Notes: generated by a model from the sequence alone, not told the origin. A stretch of DNA of 64,000 bases from Rhipidocladum racemiflorum (GCA_036346355.1 CM070585.1:2309001-2373000); one strand, 5' to 3'. Counted from the first letter of the stretch, positions 11,148 through 24,251 are shown. Program-made: numbers and translations.

Positions 11148-12438
11148 ATGCTAATAAATATAGGTAACTGTTGTAGTATGCATAGATTGCCCACCTTTGC
11201 TCAACAACCCGAGTTTTTGTTGCATGGAAGTTGGAACTAAACAGTTACTATTGGAAAAACATGCTATTGAGGTTTCTTTCATGAATCCAAGTTCATGCGG
11301 CATTCAATATCTCTATGTCTTCATTCCAGTGACAAAGTATTGTGTGTGTACTGGCTTTTCTATGACCTGTGATTTGGATTTATGAACACAGGTCTAGGTG
11401 ATAGTATTTTTTTACCCCACGTTGCTCTACTCGTTTAAAGACAGTCAAAGTCTCTGGTAGTGTACTAGTTTGAAGGTTTTCTAGTCAGTTAAGCAGCCAA
11501 CCATCCACGTGAAGGCTGAAACATTGTTTGTTGCAGCCAGAAGAGCAAAATTAATGATTCTTGGGTCAACTGTAGAACTAGCCAATAAATTCGTCAAATT
11601 GTAACTGCCCAATCTGATTCTTGCATTCTAGTATTCTCAAATTTACATTAGTCGAAAAGCAACATTAGGACTCAGTAAAATCTGAGTTCATGGTCAGCGA
11701 TTGGAAACTGCCAGCTGATGAATTTGGGTTGAAGTCCTGGAGACCAACACCGCACCAAACCCAATAGTGGCCAATTGCATGGAAGAATGCAAAGACTGGT
11801 AGGTAGAGTAGAGAGAAGAGTATGGGTGAGGAGGAGGACGGCACAAGGAGTTTGGAGCTTTATGCAGGCCTATAAGCGGCATGTAGGTAGGGGGAAACAA
11901 AGAGGGAGTTGGGAGAGAGGAGATGGCTAATTGTCCATGCTCCCTCGGTCCCTTGACGAGATAAAAACAAAAGGGCGACCTAGATCTCCTTACCTTCTTT
12001 CCCTTCCCCCTAACCCAAAACAGCCCAGCTTGCACAAGGAGGCTTCCACCACAAGTGTGTGTCTAAGAAGTGCAAGGTAGAACTACTGCACATAACCGGC
12101 ACCACGCCTCAACTACGAACCATTTCCCTACGCTCCTCCTGCTAGCCTTCATGCTTTCTAGAACTAGTGCCTACCATTTAACTACTAAAAAATGCTGAGG
12201 CTAACTAATGCGTTTTGTTCAGTGATTGCACTCCTTTGGCTTGTGAGGTGGTGATTAGGGTACAACTGAAGGAGTAGTTTACTTGATTAATTCAATGCAT
12301 CAAACAGGGAGCTATTTTAAGAGTGTATTAAATCAGTGGATAACAAATTTGATTTATGGCCAAGTAGCTGATTGCTAGTTAGAAACCATAATGAGGGCTA
12401 GTTATTGATAGCTATGCAATAAAGCAGTTTGCTGTCTA
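11148..12438. other. Non-coding stretch, no gene recognised
   Basis: Only short frames are present. The 113-aa minus frame at 11694-12035 has no recognisable motif and ordinary AT-rich flanks. Confidence 0.4.
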
Positions 12439-12673
12439 CTCCCTCTGTCCCACAAAGAGTGCATTTCTAGGATTTTTAAGACAGATTAGTGTGCAAGGTA
12501 AATGACTAATGTGCCCCTTATTACTCCATACACAAGCATGGTGGTGCTTCGGTTTCCACAAGCACTTAAATGAGCATGCATACATTTACAGCTGGGCCCT
12601 ACAGACTAAAGATGCATTCTTTGTGGGACAAAATTTGAACACTAGAAATGCACTCTTTGTGGGACAGAGGGAG
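12439..12673. mobile_element. Stowaway-type MITE
   Basis: The left end reads CTCCCTCTGTCCCACAAAG and the right end is its reverse complement (CTTTGTGGGACAGAGGGAG). Both are bordered by TA (12437-12438 and 12674-12675). The CTCCCTCYGT terminus plus TA duplication is the hallmark of Stowaway (Tc1/mariner-derived) MITEs in grasses. Its length is 235 bp. Confidence 0.92.
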
Positions 12674-12675
12674 TA

Positions 12676-14133
12676 ATACTCTAACATGCTTTCTGGTTTG
12701 CATATATGGCAGGCAAACTGGTGGATGAACCCCCCCTACTGCACTTTGTTGAGATGCTTTGATTTTCGAATAAACCTCATGTTAAAGATTTAGCATTAGC
12801 CATTTATGCTGGTACTGCAAAGTGATACGAACCATTCATTAAGATGTGAAATATTCGTTATTTTTGCCTGGGTAAACACATATGATCTCAGGTATAAATG
12901 AAGCCAGTGTACTTGTATGCTGAACAGAACAAAATTCGGAGTTAATTAGATCTGCAGTTGTAATAAGCCTATGCCTACAAAAAGAAATTAAGGGGGTGAT
13001 ATCAGATTTCAGAAACTACAAACATTTCATATCGAGGACCATTGTGGAGTGTGGAGTCCCAATCATTCTGGCCCCAACTTACACCCAACCAACGATGGCC
13101 CATAGTTTGGTAACCATTCCAAAAGAATATATTAGGTAGACAAATATTATGTAAGTCCATCTGGATTTTGTCATGGATATGTAAGTTCCTCCTAACAAGT
13201 AACAATTAATGGTCCACTTCACCAAGCATAATTTCATCCGCTTCCTCACAATGTGATGTCCACAGCCTTCAGCAATGCAGAGCAGATCGTAATCTGCGGG
13301 GAAAAAAAATTTGTACACTGATAAATTCAATACTCATATTAATCTCCTTTGTCGATGAGCAACAGAAAAACACTTTTTAAATAAGCGGAAGAGGTCCTAA
13401 ACTCCTAATCATAGTTGATGCTCTTATTAAGGATCTCATATAATGTTTATCTATTGCCATGCGGATTTGCCTATGTGAATACGATATCCCACAAGATCTG
13501 CCTTGTTACGGAAAGAAATACGAAGCAGGTGCAGGACTTATGGGTTCGGTGAATTTTTAATTTAGGGTTGACCAACAGATGAACTAACCTACATTAGAGT
13601 ATACAACAAAAATATTCCACATGGAGGTAGTTTGACAAGAGTATGGCACTACCTATGATTCCGCAAACAAAATCATACGAGAGAAAATAAATAAAAAAAT
13701 ATGGTGGGTGGCAAATAATATTCATTCAGGCAGTGCCAGATGCCTATTCCGATCCATCCTATTTTATTATGCAAGAATGAAAAAAAATGTCCATGAACAT
13801 GGCCTCCGTTGTTTAGGACCTCATCCTGTTTGAAGCATGCACATGGGTTTGCACGGGTGCACCAAAGCATCTGCCTTGTTAAAGGAAGAAATGTTAAGAT
13901 GATTAGCGCTGGTGAGATCTAGGGCGTTTTTTCAAAAAAAAAATACATGAATGACTCGTATACAACTACTACTCTGTCTTAGTATACAGCCCGGGTCATT
14001 TTCATGTCGACATAGCTGTGTTGGAGAATAAAAAAAACAAGAACATCCATGGACTCCATCCGATCTGATCATGTAGGGCACCCAGATTGCACTGAATCTC
14101 GCTCGCGAGAGGTCAGGCGAAAATGGCGAAAAC
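12676..14133. other. Non-coding stretch, no gene recognised
   Basis: AT-rich sequence. A short block reading TGCCTTGTTA followed by an A/G-rich AGAAAT tail occurs twice, near 13500 and near 13871. No coding unit is seen. Confidence 0.35.
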
Positions 14134-14364
14134 GGACCTGTTCGTTTCAGCTTTTGATTCTGGATTCTAGTCCTAAAAGCTGAATAAAAAACAAACAGTC
14201 TGATTCTAGAATTCGATTCTCACAATCCAAGCCACCCCTACACACTAGAATCTACAATCCACTTTATATGTGTTTTTGAATTCCAGCTTTTAGAGAATCA
14301 ACTTCCATATAACCACAATCCAGAATCAGCTTTTAGAGACTCAAAAGCTGAAACAAACATGCCC
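14134..14364. mobile_element. Foldback MITE (about 231 bp)
   Basis: The left end GGACCTGTTCGTTTCAGC, continuing CTTTTGATTCT, pairs with the right end, whose complement reads GGGCATGTTTGTTTCAGC and CTTTTGAGTCT. The interior carries several copies of AAAAGCTG and GATTCT in both orientations. No clear target duplication was found, so the ends may be off by a few bases. Confidence 0.65.
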
Positions 14365-15097
14365 TTAGCCCCTCGAGTTAGAGTTATCCCTTTGTGTGGG
14401 GGCATCTGTCCTTCACGGGGTAGTAGGAGCTTAGGCAGATCAGCATCAAACAGAGAAAGGGTGATGAACCTAATCCGTGCCCCCATAACCAAATTAGGAA
14501 CATGGAGGCATCACGGGTGGTGGAGTTGCCGGTAGTTAGCTGTTAAAACCGAGAGCAACGAGAGGCATCAGCCATCAGGCAGGCAATATAGGCCACAGTT
14601 GGCGCTGGCTTACCACCTCACTTTACACCTACCACCGCTGCGCTGGTGCGCCCTGCGCCCGGCGAAATCATCATTCTTCTAGGTGTTGTGTAACTTTTTT
14701 CTTTCAAACAAGCGTAATAGCAAAAGAATAGCCTTATCTTTAACCGCGAAAACGCTAAAATATCTTCCCCTACCGTGGTAGCTTTGGTTGCTTGCCGTGG
14801 TAGGAGAGAGCGGAAGGAGATACGTGTCATATTCCGATGTTTTAGCGATCGATGAGGGATATATTTTTACAATTGCGCATTTAGAAGGATGTTAAATTTG
14901 TAAAAAGATTTTACCAGAGACGTAGAAGAGCGATGACTTCGTGCCTGGCTGTTGCTGTGGCTGCGCCTTTTCTTTGTAAACCGGTAAAGCGGTGATGAGG
15001 TCATGACCGGGCGGGGGGGAGTGAGACCTACCGGCAGGCCTAACCTTTTTCGCACCAACTCAGCCTCTAGAAGACCTCCCCAATCGAGTCAAGTGCC

Positions 15098-15105
15098 TAT
15101 AAAAA
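15098..15105 (+). promoter_or_regulatory. TATA box of the MYB gene
   Basis: TATAAAAA lies 134 bp upstream of the MYB ATG, followed by a CA-rich stretch where transcription would start about 30 bp downstream. The spacing fits a short 5' leader. Inferred from position. Confidence 0.6.
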
Positions 15106-15238
15106 TCCAGCTCCAACCCCCACCAAGAGAGAAGAAAGCATTGGCAAAAGTGGTGGTGGAGGAGGAGGAGCAGAAGAAAAGAATCAAGATTCAAGAAAGC
15201 ACCGGCGGTTCATCATTTGTCATCGGCGTCGGTCACTC

Positions 15239-16098
15239 ATGGGGAGGTCGCCGTGCTGCGAGAAGGCGCACACCAACAAGGGCGCGTGGACAAAGGAGGA
15301 GGACGACCGGCTCATTGCCCACATCAAGGCGCACGGCGAGGGGTGCTGGCGCTCGCTGCCCAAGGCCGCCGGCCTCCTCCGCTGCGGCAAGAGCTGCCGC
15401 CTGCGGTGGATCAACTACCTCCGGCCCGACCTCAAGCGCGGCAACTTCACGGAGGAGGAGGACGAGCTGATCATCAAGCTCCACAGCCTCCTAGGCAACA
15501 AGTAAGTCTCCCAATATCATACCATTGATGGTATTTACATGCATGCGTATGACAAAAGAGAAGAAGAAGAAGAAGAAGAAGAAAAACTCGCTCTGATACT
15601 GTTTTCCAAACGGCTCTTGTTACCCCTGTTTGATACAGATGGTCCCTGATAGCTGGGAGGTTGCCCGGGAGGACAGACAACGAGATCAAGAACTACTGGA
15701 ACACGCACATCAGAAGGAAGCTGCTGAGCCGGGGGATGGACCCGGTGACCCACCGGCCGATCAACGAGCACGCGTCCAACATAACCATATCGTTCGAGGC
15801 GGCGCGGGAGGAGAAGGGCGCCGTGTTCCGGCGAGGGGAGCCCAAGGTGGCGATCAGCCACGGCCAGGACCCCGTCGATTGGGGCCAGGGGAAGCCGCTC
15901 AAGTGCCCAGACCTCAACCTCGACCTCTGCATCAGCCCCCCGCTCCAAGAGCCCGAGCCCACGAAACCCGTGAAGACGGAAGCCGGCGTCTGCTTCAGCT
16001 GCAGCCTGGGGCTCCCCAGGAGCACGGAGTGCAAGTGCAGCAACTTCCTGGGGCTCAGGACAGCCATGCTAGACTTCAGAAGCCTCGAAATGAAATGA
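15239..16098 (+). CDS. Subgroup-4 R2R3-MYB transcriptional repressor (MYB4/MYB31/MYB42-like)
   Basis: Exon 1 is 15239-15501 and exon 2 is 15639-16098, giving 240 aa; the intron splits the codon just before the first Trp of R3. The protein starts MGRSPCCEKAHTNKGAWTKE. R2 covers about residues 14-61 and R3 about 67-112. R3 carries the bHLH-binding signature (ELIIK, HSLL, LIAGR). Subgroup-4 marks follow: C1 LLSRGMDPVTHRPI, the EAR repression motif DLNLDLCISPP, a Cys-rich CFSCSLGL...CKC motif and the C-terminal FLGLRTAMLDFRSLEMK. Such factors repress phenylpropanoid, lignin and hydroxycinnamate genes through AC elements, in the nucleus. It has its own TATA box and a GAA microsatellite in the intron. 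No defect is visible. It is rather compact for the group. Confidence 0.95.
15559..15583 (+). repeat. (GAA)n microsatellite in the MYB intron
   Basis: About eight GAA units within the 137-bp intron (15502-15638). It is likely polymorphic in length. Confidence 0.9.
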
Positions 16099-19000
16099 GC
16101 ACCCCCCCTGCTTCCTCCTCTCTACCTCCTCCGTTTTGTCACTCGGTTACTGGTAGTGGTTAGCCTCTAGGTGAAAGGAATAGTGGGTGAAAGAGAGACA
16201 AGGGGGAAAAAAAAGTGAGGATCTGTGCCCTGTTTTGCCAAGATCTTCCCTGCTCTCTTGTTGCTCCATTTTGTCTCTGTGTAATTACTACTACTATCAA
16301 CAGTGGTAAATCCCCTTGAGGCCCTCCCCTAAGCATTTCTGCTCCCAGGAGACTAGATTCAGCGTCTCGTGTGGGTTACTCTCAAGGCTGGGCCATTAAA
16401 CCAGATCTTATGCCTGCTTGCCCGCATGTGACCATCGCGTAATCCTGCAGTTTTGATAAAAAAAAGCGGCTCGTGAGTTCGACCACGCTTTATGACCTGC
16501 TTTGCATGCCCTGTGCATAAGATTGGCGCGCTGGAGTGCTTTGATGCCTCCTTTCTTTTCGCTGCTATGTACTGTAATACACTGTTCCTGTTCTATAAAC
16601 AGGGATAGATTAAAGTGACACGCCTATCCTTTTCTTAGCCGTCGTATGGAACATACGAATTTGGTAGTAATCCTGCTGATTCCAGTCTCTCACTTTTTTT
16701 TTTATTCTTGTATAAAAGGGAATTTACCACTGTTGGTGCCTGGTGGCAACTAACGGATGAGGAGTGACTAAGCGTAGAAGGAAGTAAAGCCAGGGAGTTC
16801 AGAAGAGGACAAGAAAAAAAACTATATAATATGGGCTTGTTGGGTAGGGTGACGCCTTTTCGGAGTTGTTTTTGGCTTTGGGCGGCGCCCACGGGGATCG
16901 CCGTCCGTCTAGCTCCCGGCGAGGCGAGGCGATGCGGCTGTGCAGGCGGTACGTGGCCTGGCCTACGAAAAAGCAGCGGTTTTTGGATGGATTCCGGGCA
17001 ACTTGCTCGGGCTCGCGCGCGGCGTCGTAGGCACCAGTCGTAGCAGCTCGGTTGGTTGCCGTGGTCGATCGGTCTTGCTGCTTCGTGATAAGATTGCGGG
17101 CGGTGGGCGATGCAACTTGTATCTACCGCTCCTGCTGCTCTTACCGTCGTCTCGTCTGGTAGAAATTTTTTTAAAATTTTTATCTCAACTATATACTAGT
17201 TTTAGACAATTTAAGTTGTGAAACAAAAATAATATAACAATTTGCAAAAACAAAAAGATGAACAAAACAACCACCAGGTAATACAGCATTACGTCGTACT
17301 CCCCGGAAAACAGAACCAAGATTTTTGTGCGGTCAAGAATGAGTATTTCAAAGCCCCCGGATCGAGCATAAACATCAAACTTTTTTTTTTTCAATTTTGA
17401 TCTAGCTAGTCTCACATGTCGACTACGATTGGATGTTATGGAGTAGAGAAAAACATGTCCTTGTTTTTCTACATGGAAAATGAAAACACGCTAAATCGGC
17501 CCACTGCTGAGGTCAATATGCAATAAATAGTGCTTGCTCACGAAGGTAGAGCTGCAAATCCTATAGAATTATTAATCGAGGAGAAATAAAATTAGATCGG
17601 AGTGTGTATCAAGATAGGTCCAACTCCCAACATATAATATGATCACGGTATTGTAACACTATACTAGTAGGTAAATTACTGGAACATTTTGATTTAAGTT
17701 ACTAGCTAGCAGTGTAAAATAACATTGTTTTGGCAGGTAAGCTAGTTTCCACTTACGTACGCATCACAGCCCAAACATAAATTACGTTGGTCAAATTAGA
17801 ATTTCTATCTAGCTACCTTACCTGTCGACGCTCGCATCTAGCTAATCGCTATCACTTTCCACCGAAAGCAAATGGACGATGCATATCAAGATACGGCGGT
17901 CAGGATGAAAATATAACATATATTTAAAAGATTAAGTTAAATTGGTGCCAACATAAGCTTGTACTCTCATGTAATCTAAATTCGTGCATAAATAGAAAAG
18001 AAGTAAAAAGAAAAAAAAAACAGAGAAATACAATGAACATATCTTGCTAATAGAAAGCATATCCCAAAACATACACCTCGTTGTCCTTGCTATCGGCTCC
18101 TCACCCTCGTACGCTCCTCTAAATCCTAGATCCATAGTCCTCCTTGTCCTTAGCTCCTTGCGCCCCACGACAGCACGGCTCCGAGCACCGTCGCCTAGCT
18201 ACCCGAACCCCCGCCCTGTCGCCTCCTCACACCTAGTCCGCCGCCTGGGCTCCTCGCGCCTGGCTCACCTCCCTAGACTCGGCTCAGCTACTCCCTCCTC
18301 CTCTCCTCCTTGTCACCGCCACCCGGCCAGTGGTGGCCCACGCATCGGCCTAAGCCCATCGACATCCTCATGCCCGCCACCCTGGGCCCAACTTGGCATC
18401 AGTGGCTCCCTTCCTCGGCTCCTCACACTATCGATCTCTCCTTGTCGCGCTACACTACCGGTCGTCTGCATAGGGTTTGCTCAAGTGTGCATCACTCGAT
18501 TCGATCCTCCTAGTCCTCTATGTTTGATTGCATGGTGGCCTTGTGTGGTGGGTATCGGGTAGTTGGGTGGACAGTGGATTGATATAAGGCTTTAGTTTGG
18601 CTTTTGTGGGCTAATTGCCAAGAAAAGACCAAAAATCGGTGCAACATCTTCTTTCTCCTTCATTTCAGTTTTGGGACTTGTCATGGCCATGGCGTGGCGA
18701 AAGCTGGTCCCCCCCCCCGCCTCATAGTTCCCAGCCTCTTCCTTTGGCCTTCTTTTTCAACTAACGCCTCTTCCTCGTTTCCAGCCTCTACCCCCATCGA
18801 CGTTCCACCTCCCTCCACCACGTCATTGCCGTCCCTAGCGTCACCGTGGCCCACCAGCGAGTGCCATCCGTTGTCACTTACGCCTCTCGATGTAACTATC
18901 AGCGTTGAGGGCACCACCGACGCTGCCCTCTCTTCTGTAGTCGCGCACCCACGCCCAACCGAAGTCCTCGTTATATGCCCACCGGCTGCCGCCCACCATC

Positions 19001-19939
19001 ATTCTCTGTGCCCGCCGATTGTCATGTATCACCGGTCTACCGGCCTCCCTTTCTCCCTCTAAATTCAGGGTTTTGGTGTGAACCCTAAATCAGGTGAACC
19101 CCAATCCTGACTCGCTGGAGCGGTCGCTAGAGAGCCACCGACTTCGCTAGAGATAAAAGGTGGAGCGTGAATTTTGAGGCAAAACGAAGAGATGGAATTC
19201 GAGTACAACAAGAAAACACCTCGGTACTCTTTAGTAATTCCGGACAAATAAATCTCGCAACTGATATGGGCATAGAAAACCTATCTACGAGCGACTGAGG
19301 TATGCAACTCCCAACAGTCACAACAAATTTTGACATCATGGGGTGCAATCCCAGAAGGCGATGAGCTACAGCGAGTGTAAGGCGCTGTGGACCGGACGTA
19401 CGGGAGATTGGATTGGATGCACGGGACGGGAGGGACAGCGTGAGTTGAGTAGATGGATAGGACGCAGAGGAGAGGAGAGCGCCGGTGGGTTGGTAGCCAA
19501 TCCCCATTTATTAATTGCCGACATGGATGCGTCTTCCTGATTAGGAGAGGTACGACATAAACACACTGCTACTGCTACTCCGTTTTAATTAACTGATCGT
19601 CCTGGCTGGGGACATTCTTTATTAGATTAGATTGGTTCCACATTAAACAATGACTCCAGTTGGGGCCGTCTGGGTTAATGAAGACCCAATTCGGCAACTT
19701 CCCACAACCCAGCTTGATGATCTCTTGAATGTAATGGCTGCCTATTTCTTTTGCCTCTTGTTCCTCGTTGACAGCTCGATTGACATATGGATGATGACTT
19801 GATGATCCCTCTTTATATCGCTGTTGTACACTGTTACCGCTCTTCTTTTCCTGTTCGAAAAAAGGGCCCTGTTTGGATTAAATCGACCTCATCCGAATAG
19901 GCCGATGAACACCAGGCAATCATTAGGCAAACGCCACTA
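16099..19939. other. MYB 3' region and intergenic sequence
   Basis: The first few hundred bases are the probable MYB 3' UTR. GC-rich islands at about 16850-17160, 18080-18560 and 18680-19070 open frames of up to 172 aa, but these are rich in Ser, Pro and Leu, lack motifs and overlap other frames. They may be decayed captured fragments. No splice pattern or domain was recognised. Confidence 0.35.
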
Positions 19940-20368
19940 GGTGTGTTTGGTTGATGGGATGAGGTTGAATGGGATAGGATAGTCCTGTACCATTTGGTTA
20001 AATTAGGGTGAGTTTGGTTGTCTGTACCAAGTGGTATATGCATAAAATGGTTAAAAAAAGTCATCCATTTGTTTGGTTGCTTGAATGGAACCATCTCATC
20101 TTGGATCAAGTGATACAAATTTGAGGAATATTCCTTCTAGATGCTGAACCATCCCATTCACCCAAAATAATAGAACCAAATGATACATGATCATCCCATC
20201 CCATCAACCAAACACATCCTATTTTGGGTGAATGAAATGGTTCAGCATCTAGAGGGAATATTCTTTAAATTTGTATTACTTGATCCAGGATGGGATGATT
20301 CCATTTAAGCAACCAAACGCATGGATGACTTTTTTCTTGAACTATGACATACATGTAACGCACCCTAA
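19940..20368. mobile_element. Interlocked double foldback element
   Basis: Two inverted-repeat pairs overlap. Pair X runs from GTGTGTTTGGTTGATGGGAT near 19941 to its complement ending at about 20218. Pair Y runs from TTAGGGTGAGTTTGGTTG at 20003 to the complement ending CGCACCCTAA at 20368, with arms of about 130 bp that share blocks such as GATGCTGAACCATCCCATTC and its complement. The right arm of X lies inside the loop of Y. The motifs resemble grass MITEs that begin with GGGTGYGTTTGGTTG, but no duplication could be fixed. Confidence 0.6.
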
Positions 20369-21689
20369 AAGAAAGCCATTACTTATCAATGAAGAAATCT
20401 TCTTAATTTTTGTTGTCATCATGGGAGGTGGGTGAGGGCTAGGTGGGTGATGGCTAGGTAGGATTTGGTGGGTAGGGAGGGATGTTAGTTTATATAGCTT
20501 GAGGGGGGATGGTTTTCACTTAATATGGCATTTGAAAATTCAAATACTTTTTAACAAAACAATACTCAGCACCTTATTCATTGTTGTTCGTGGCTAGAGG
20601 CGTAGCCAGCGAAGAGATTCCATTGGGCTCGAGCCTACCCTACGATCATCGAACACTAAGTACCCGCTTTAGCACCAGCGCTCAGTTTTTGGTACAGCAA
20701 CAACGAATGCACAAACGCTTTGGCACGGCTGAAGGAGAAACAAGATTTGCTACGTGGTGAGCTGCTTCCTAAGCTATGGGGCTTGGTGGGCTACTGCTTG
20801 CTAAAGGCATAATTTGGCACTCAGTAACTTCGTTTGTTGTCTGCAAAACTAGACTCGAACCCTAGAACCATGTAGAGACCATAGGGGGGGCTCGACACCT
20901 CTCCTTTGCGAGGACACGTCAACCCACCAAGTCAGGGACGTTTGATGCACGTTGCGGAGAGTCAGCAATTGCGAGTGCACGATGAGGGTGTCGAGTGGAT
21001 GCCAGGAGCCTGCAAGGGTGCATGCGTGTGGCGATAGGCAACCCACAGCAACGACGGCAAACAGGCAGGGAAGGCGGTACAATGTGAGTTGGTGAGTGCC
21101 TAACCGGCTGCATGGGCTGGCCACAACAGCAAATATACAATGTGAGTCCCTTTTTTGATACATGATTTTTTTTCAATCAATTGTAACGATGTCAATGGGT
21201 TGAATGGAGACAATAACCGATTGTATGATTGATTGATATTAACTTGTTCACTAATTTCTGTTTGATAAGCAAAATGTTGCACAAATATTTAACAAAATAA
21301 TAAAGTACTAGTGGTAGACCTTGAATCCATAAAAATACAATACAACTATTTTATGTGTTTGTCTCAATTTAGCTTAATTCTTTGAACTCACCCTTTATTT
21401 TTATCCAACATTTGCCACTTTTCATGACTTATCTTAGAGTTTTCTACATCATATCGGTTGCAGGGCTTATAGTAGAGCGGGATATTATGCCCACAGCAAT
21501 ATTTAATAACTGGAGGAGGATTGTTTCCAGCACGATCCGGTTGGTTATTTCCCTTTTTTTTTGCATTGGCTATGCGTGATTGATGATTCTGTCACCTTGA
21601 ACTTGGCAAGTTGATTCGACTAGTTCCACCAGCTTTTTGCCATCCGATGCACAATTAACTCGGTAGTTCTCGGCAGGTTTTGAATTTCG
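20369..21689. other. Non-coding stretch, probable old repeat fragments
   Basis: A segment near 20595-20640 (AGAGGCGTAGCCAGCG, then CTCGAGCCTACCCTA) resembles common degraded grass repeats. Nothing else could be supported. Confidence 0.3.
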
Positions 21690-22515
21690 TTTCGAACTCA
21701 TGTTTTGAGTAGCCACCGATACCGAAATTCGGTCGAAATTCGAGAAATTTCGAAGGGTTTGAAAGTCAAATGAATTTAAAACTGGTCAAATACATAAACG
21801 AAATTCGATCAAAAAACTCGAAATTTCGACGTCAGGTTAAAAGAAATTAAGAAAAATATAAAAAATTACAAAAAAAATATTGTAAAATTTGTAAAATGCA
21901 ATTCACATATTAAAACTTGTCACATATCAATACAAGTGCAAAAATAAGCACTCACATAATTAAAATATACCATAGCAAGATAGCATTAACATATTAAATA
22001 CACTTTCACAATTTCACCCCTAAAAGATCCTTTATTACTCCATTGACTTTTATAAGGCATCCATACATTTCAAGATTCAAACTTTTTAATTCTAATTAGC
22101 AATTAGTCCAACAATGAATATGTTTAATCATGCAAAAGTGATACTAAATATTGCTACTTAACATAATTGAAGAAATATTGCTACTTGACATACTTCAACA
22201 AATATTGCTACTTGATATATTTGAACAAATATTGCTACTAAAAATACTTCTAATTTCTTTTTTGTTGTTTTTTTTTTCTATTTTCTACATTTTGAACGCT
22301 TCTAAAATGTCTCCAAACTTCATTTTTTTTTCCAAAAAATATTTACACCAGAGGTCATAATACTATTAATACTAATTATAGAAAAATTTTGGATAAATTT
22401 TGTCAAATTTTTCATTTTTTTGAAATTGAATTTGAATTTGAGCGAAAAGCCGAACGAAATTCCTTTTCGATACAGGTGGGTAAGGTCGAAATTCGTCGGC
22501 ATTTGGAACCCTGGT
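21690..22515. other. AT-rich repeat with CGAAATTCG motifs
   Basis: CGAAATTCG-like words cluster at both ends (21675-21830 and 22440-22500) around an AT-rich middle with no frame of note. This fits an old non-autonomous transposon. I could not define termini or a duplication, so this is only a suggestion. Confidence 0.3.
22146..22240 (+). repeat. 27-bp tandem repeat, about 3.5 units
   Basis: Units start with AAATATTGCTAC at 22146, 22173, 22200 and 22227, at an exact 27-bp spacing. In one frame this gives a 9-aa Leu/Ile-rich repeat, which I regard as incidental. Confidence 0.85.
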
Positions 22516-23126
22516 TCTCAGAGCCTTAAAGGACGAGGTGCCAATCTGATCGAGCTCAACAACTCGTCGGTTTCTTTATTTAAAAAATAATGACCTTGTT
22601 CATTTTAATTACTCTTCAATTAATAAGTATACATAATTACCTAACTTTTAGGTTAGTGATTGTAGATAAATAATATAGCACCACCGACTTTTTTATGTTC
22701 CTTGTCATCGACTCCGTATCTTGCAACAGTGTCTTGATTGTCGACAAACACGATAATGAGAAGTAGATTGTCGATGGTTTTTATTGATGTGTATGACATG
22801 CACCTCGGTAGCAGTGTTATTCGTCGAAAGAAAATAAAAAATTATTTGCACCCATCTCAATCCGGTATCGATTTCTAACTTAGGCGTCACCATCGTCGTC
22901 TAGGTGAGTCAGTTCGACAAAATTCATCATAAGTAAATACAATCTAGCTAAAAACTAGCTAGAAAAGAACAAAACTAAAAAAAAATCTAATCTAACAAGA
23001 AAAATAGAAGAAACTAAATAAATAAAATATTTTTAAAAATCAACGGATCCGCTGTCCACTTAATACCGGCGAGAACAACGGAGATGAGGAAGAGGGACCG
23101 ATGGAGGGAGTTGCACAACAGCACAA
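22516..23126. other. Non-coding stretch, no feature recognised
   Basis: AT-rich sequence with short frames only. Confidence 0.35.
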
Positions 23127-23135
23127 GTAGCTAGT

Positions 23136-23425
23136 AGTAGTGGAACTAGAAATTTTTTTGTGAGGGTGCATACTTTACATGTTCAATAATATAATCTTGT
23201 ACAATAATTTTGTATCATTATAAATTCAACATATATATATATACTTTATATGAAATTTGCTAAAAGTACCATACCAATAGTTCTGAGGATTTAAAATTTT
23301 CAAATCTCACTAAAATCAAAGCCAATTTAATAAACAATTTTTACCTATTAAAAATGTGAAATTTTGACATTTCTTGAAATTTTAGGGTGCTGATGAGGTA
23401 TATCGGCACCCTAATTCCGCCTCTG
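23136..23425. mobile_element. hAT-type MITE with CAGAGGCGGA-type terminus
   Basis: The right end, read as complement, is CAGAGGCGGAATTAGGGTGCC-like, a terminus common in grass hAT MITEs. The left end AGTAGTGGAACTAG is a degenerate match. The 9-bp word GTAGCTAGT flanks both sides (23127-23135 and 23426-23434), which contains the expected 8-bp duplication. Confidence 0.65.
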
Positions 23426-24232
23426 GTAGCTAGTGACGAAATCGCCGCAGTTTTTGCACTTCTTTTTTTGCGGATGAGTATTCGCAGTTGTGTGATTATC
23501 TCTAGTCAAAGAAGAGATGCCTATATTCTCCTCCATCCAATTATATTCCTCTGATCTGACCTCGAAACAAGGGACGAACAAAGTCATATGTACTGCTGAT
23601 TTGATCACATGAATGAAAGAAAGGAAAAGAAGCTAGTATTGTATAGTTGCAATAACATGCTCTGAAAATTATAGATGATTGCCAAGCTAGTACACCAACT
23701 GAAATAAAAGCTTTCATTATTAGCGTGTCTTAGTTTGTATAGTACTAGCGTGTCTTACTTGATCATAGGTCACAGCATTTCTCTGATCCAAAGCATGCCA
23801 TTGTACGTTATTCCTTCAAACAAATAAATTTCGCACTAGCATGGATAATGCATGTGCTTAGAGAGGTGCTTAGCAATGAAAAACTAATTTTTTTTTCTTA
23901 CCATATATGATAGACAAGGTGCTTATTTTAAAACATCGATCTTTAATTAAGCGCCGATGCTTAGCAGGTGATATATATGTGTATAACTATATGTGATTAA
24001 TAGATAATATAATATCTAAGCACCATAAAAGAGATGCTTGCATTCGGAGGAAATAAATTTTGTACGGATACTTGATGATGTGACTATATTATCTACTTAA
24101 GCATTCATTGTAAACATGTTGCCTTGTCCATACTCTAATTAATTCGTGTCGTTGCTTCTACCACGAGTACTACTACTTGAAGACGAGCACTGATATTACA
24201 AAATGTTTTAAAGAGTTTTCCAGGACTGCCGG

Positions 24233-24251
24233 TATATATATATATATATAT
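24233..24251. repeat. (TA)n microsatellite
   Basis: About nine TA units. Confidence 0.9.

Noticed and set aside
18044..18562. 172-aa Ser/Pro-rich frame
   Set aside because: Composition-driven, no motif, no splice context.
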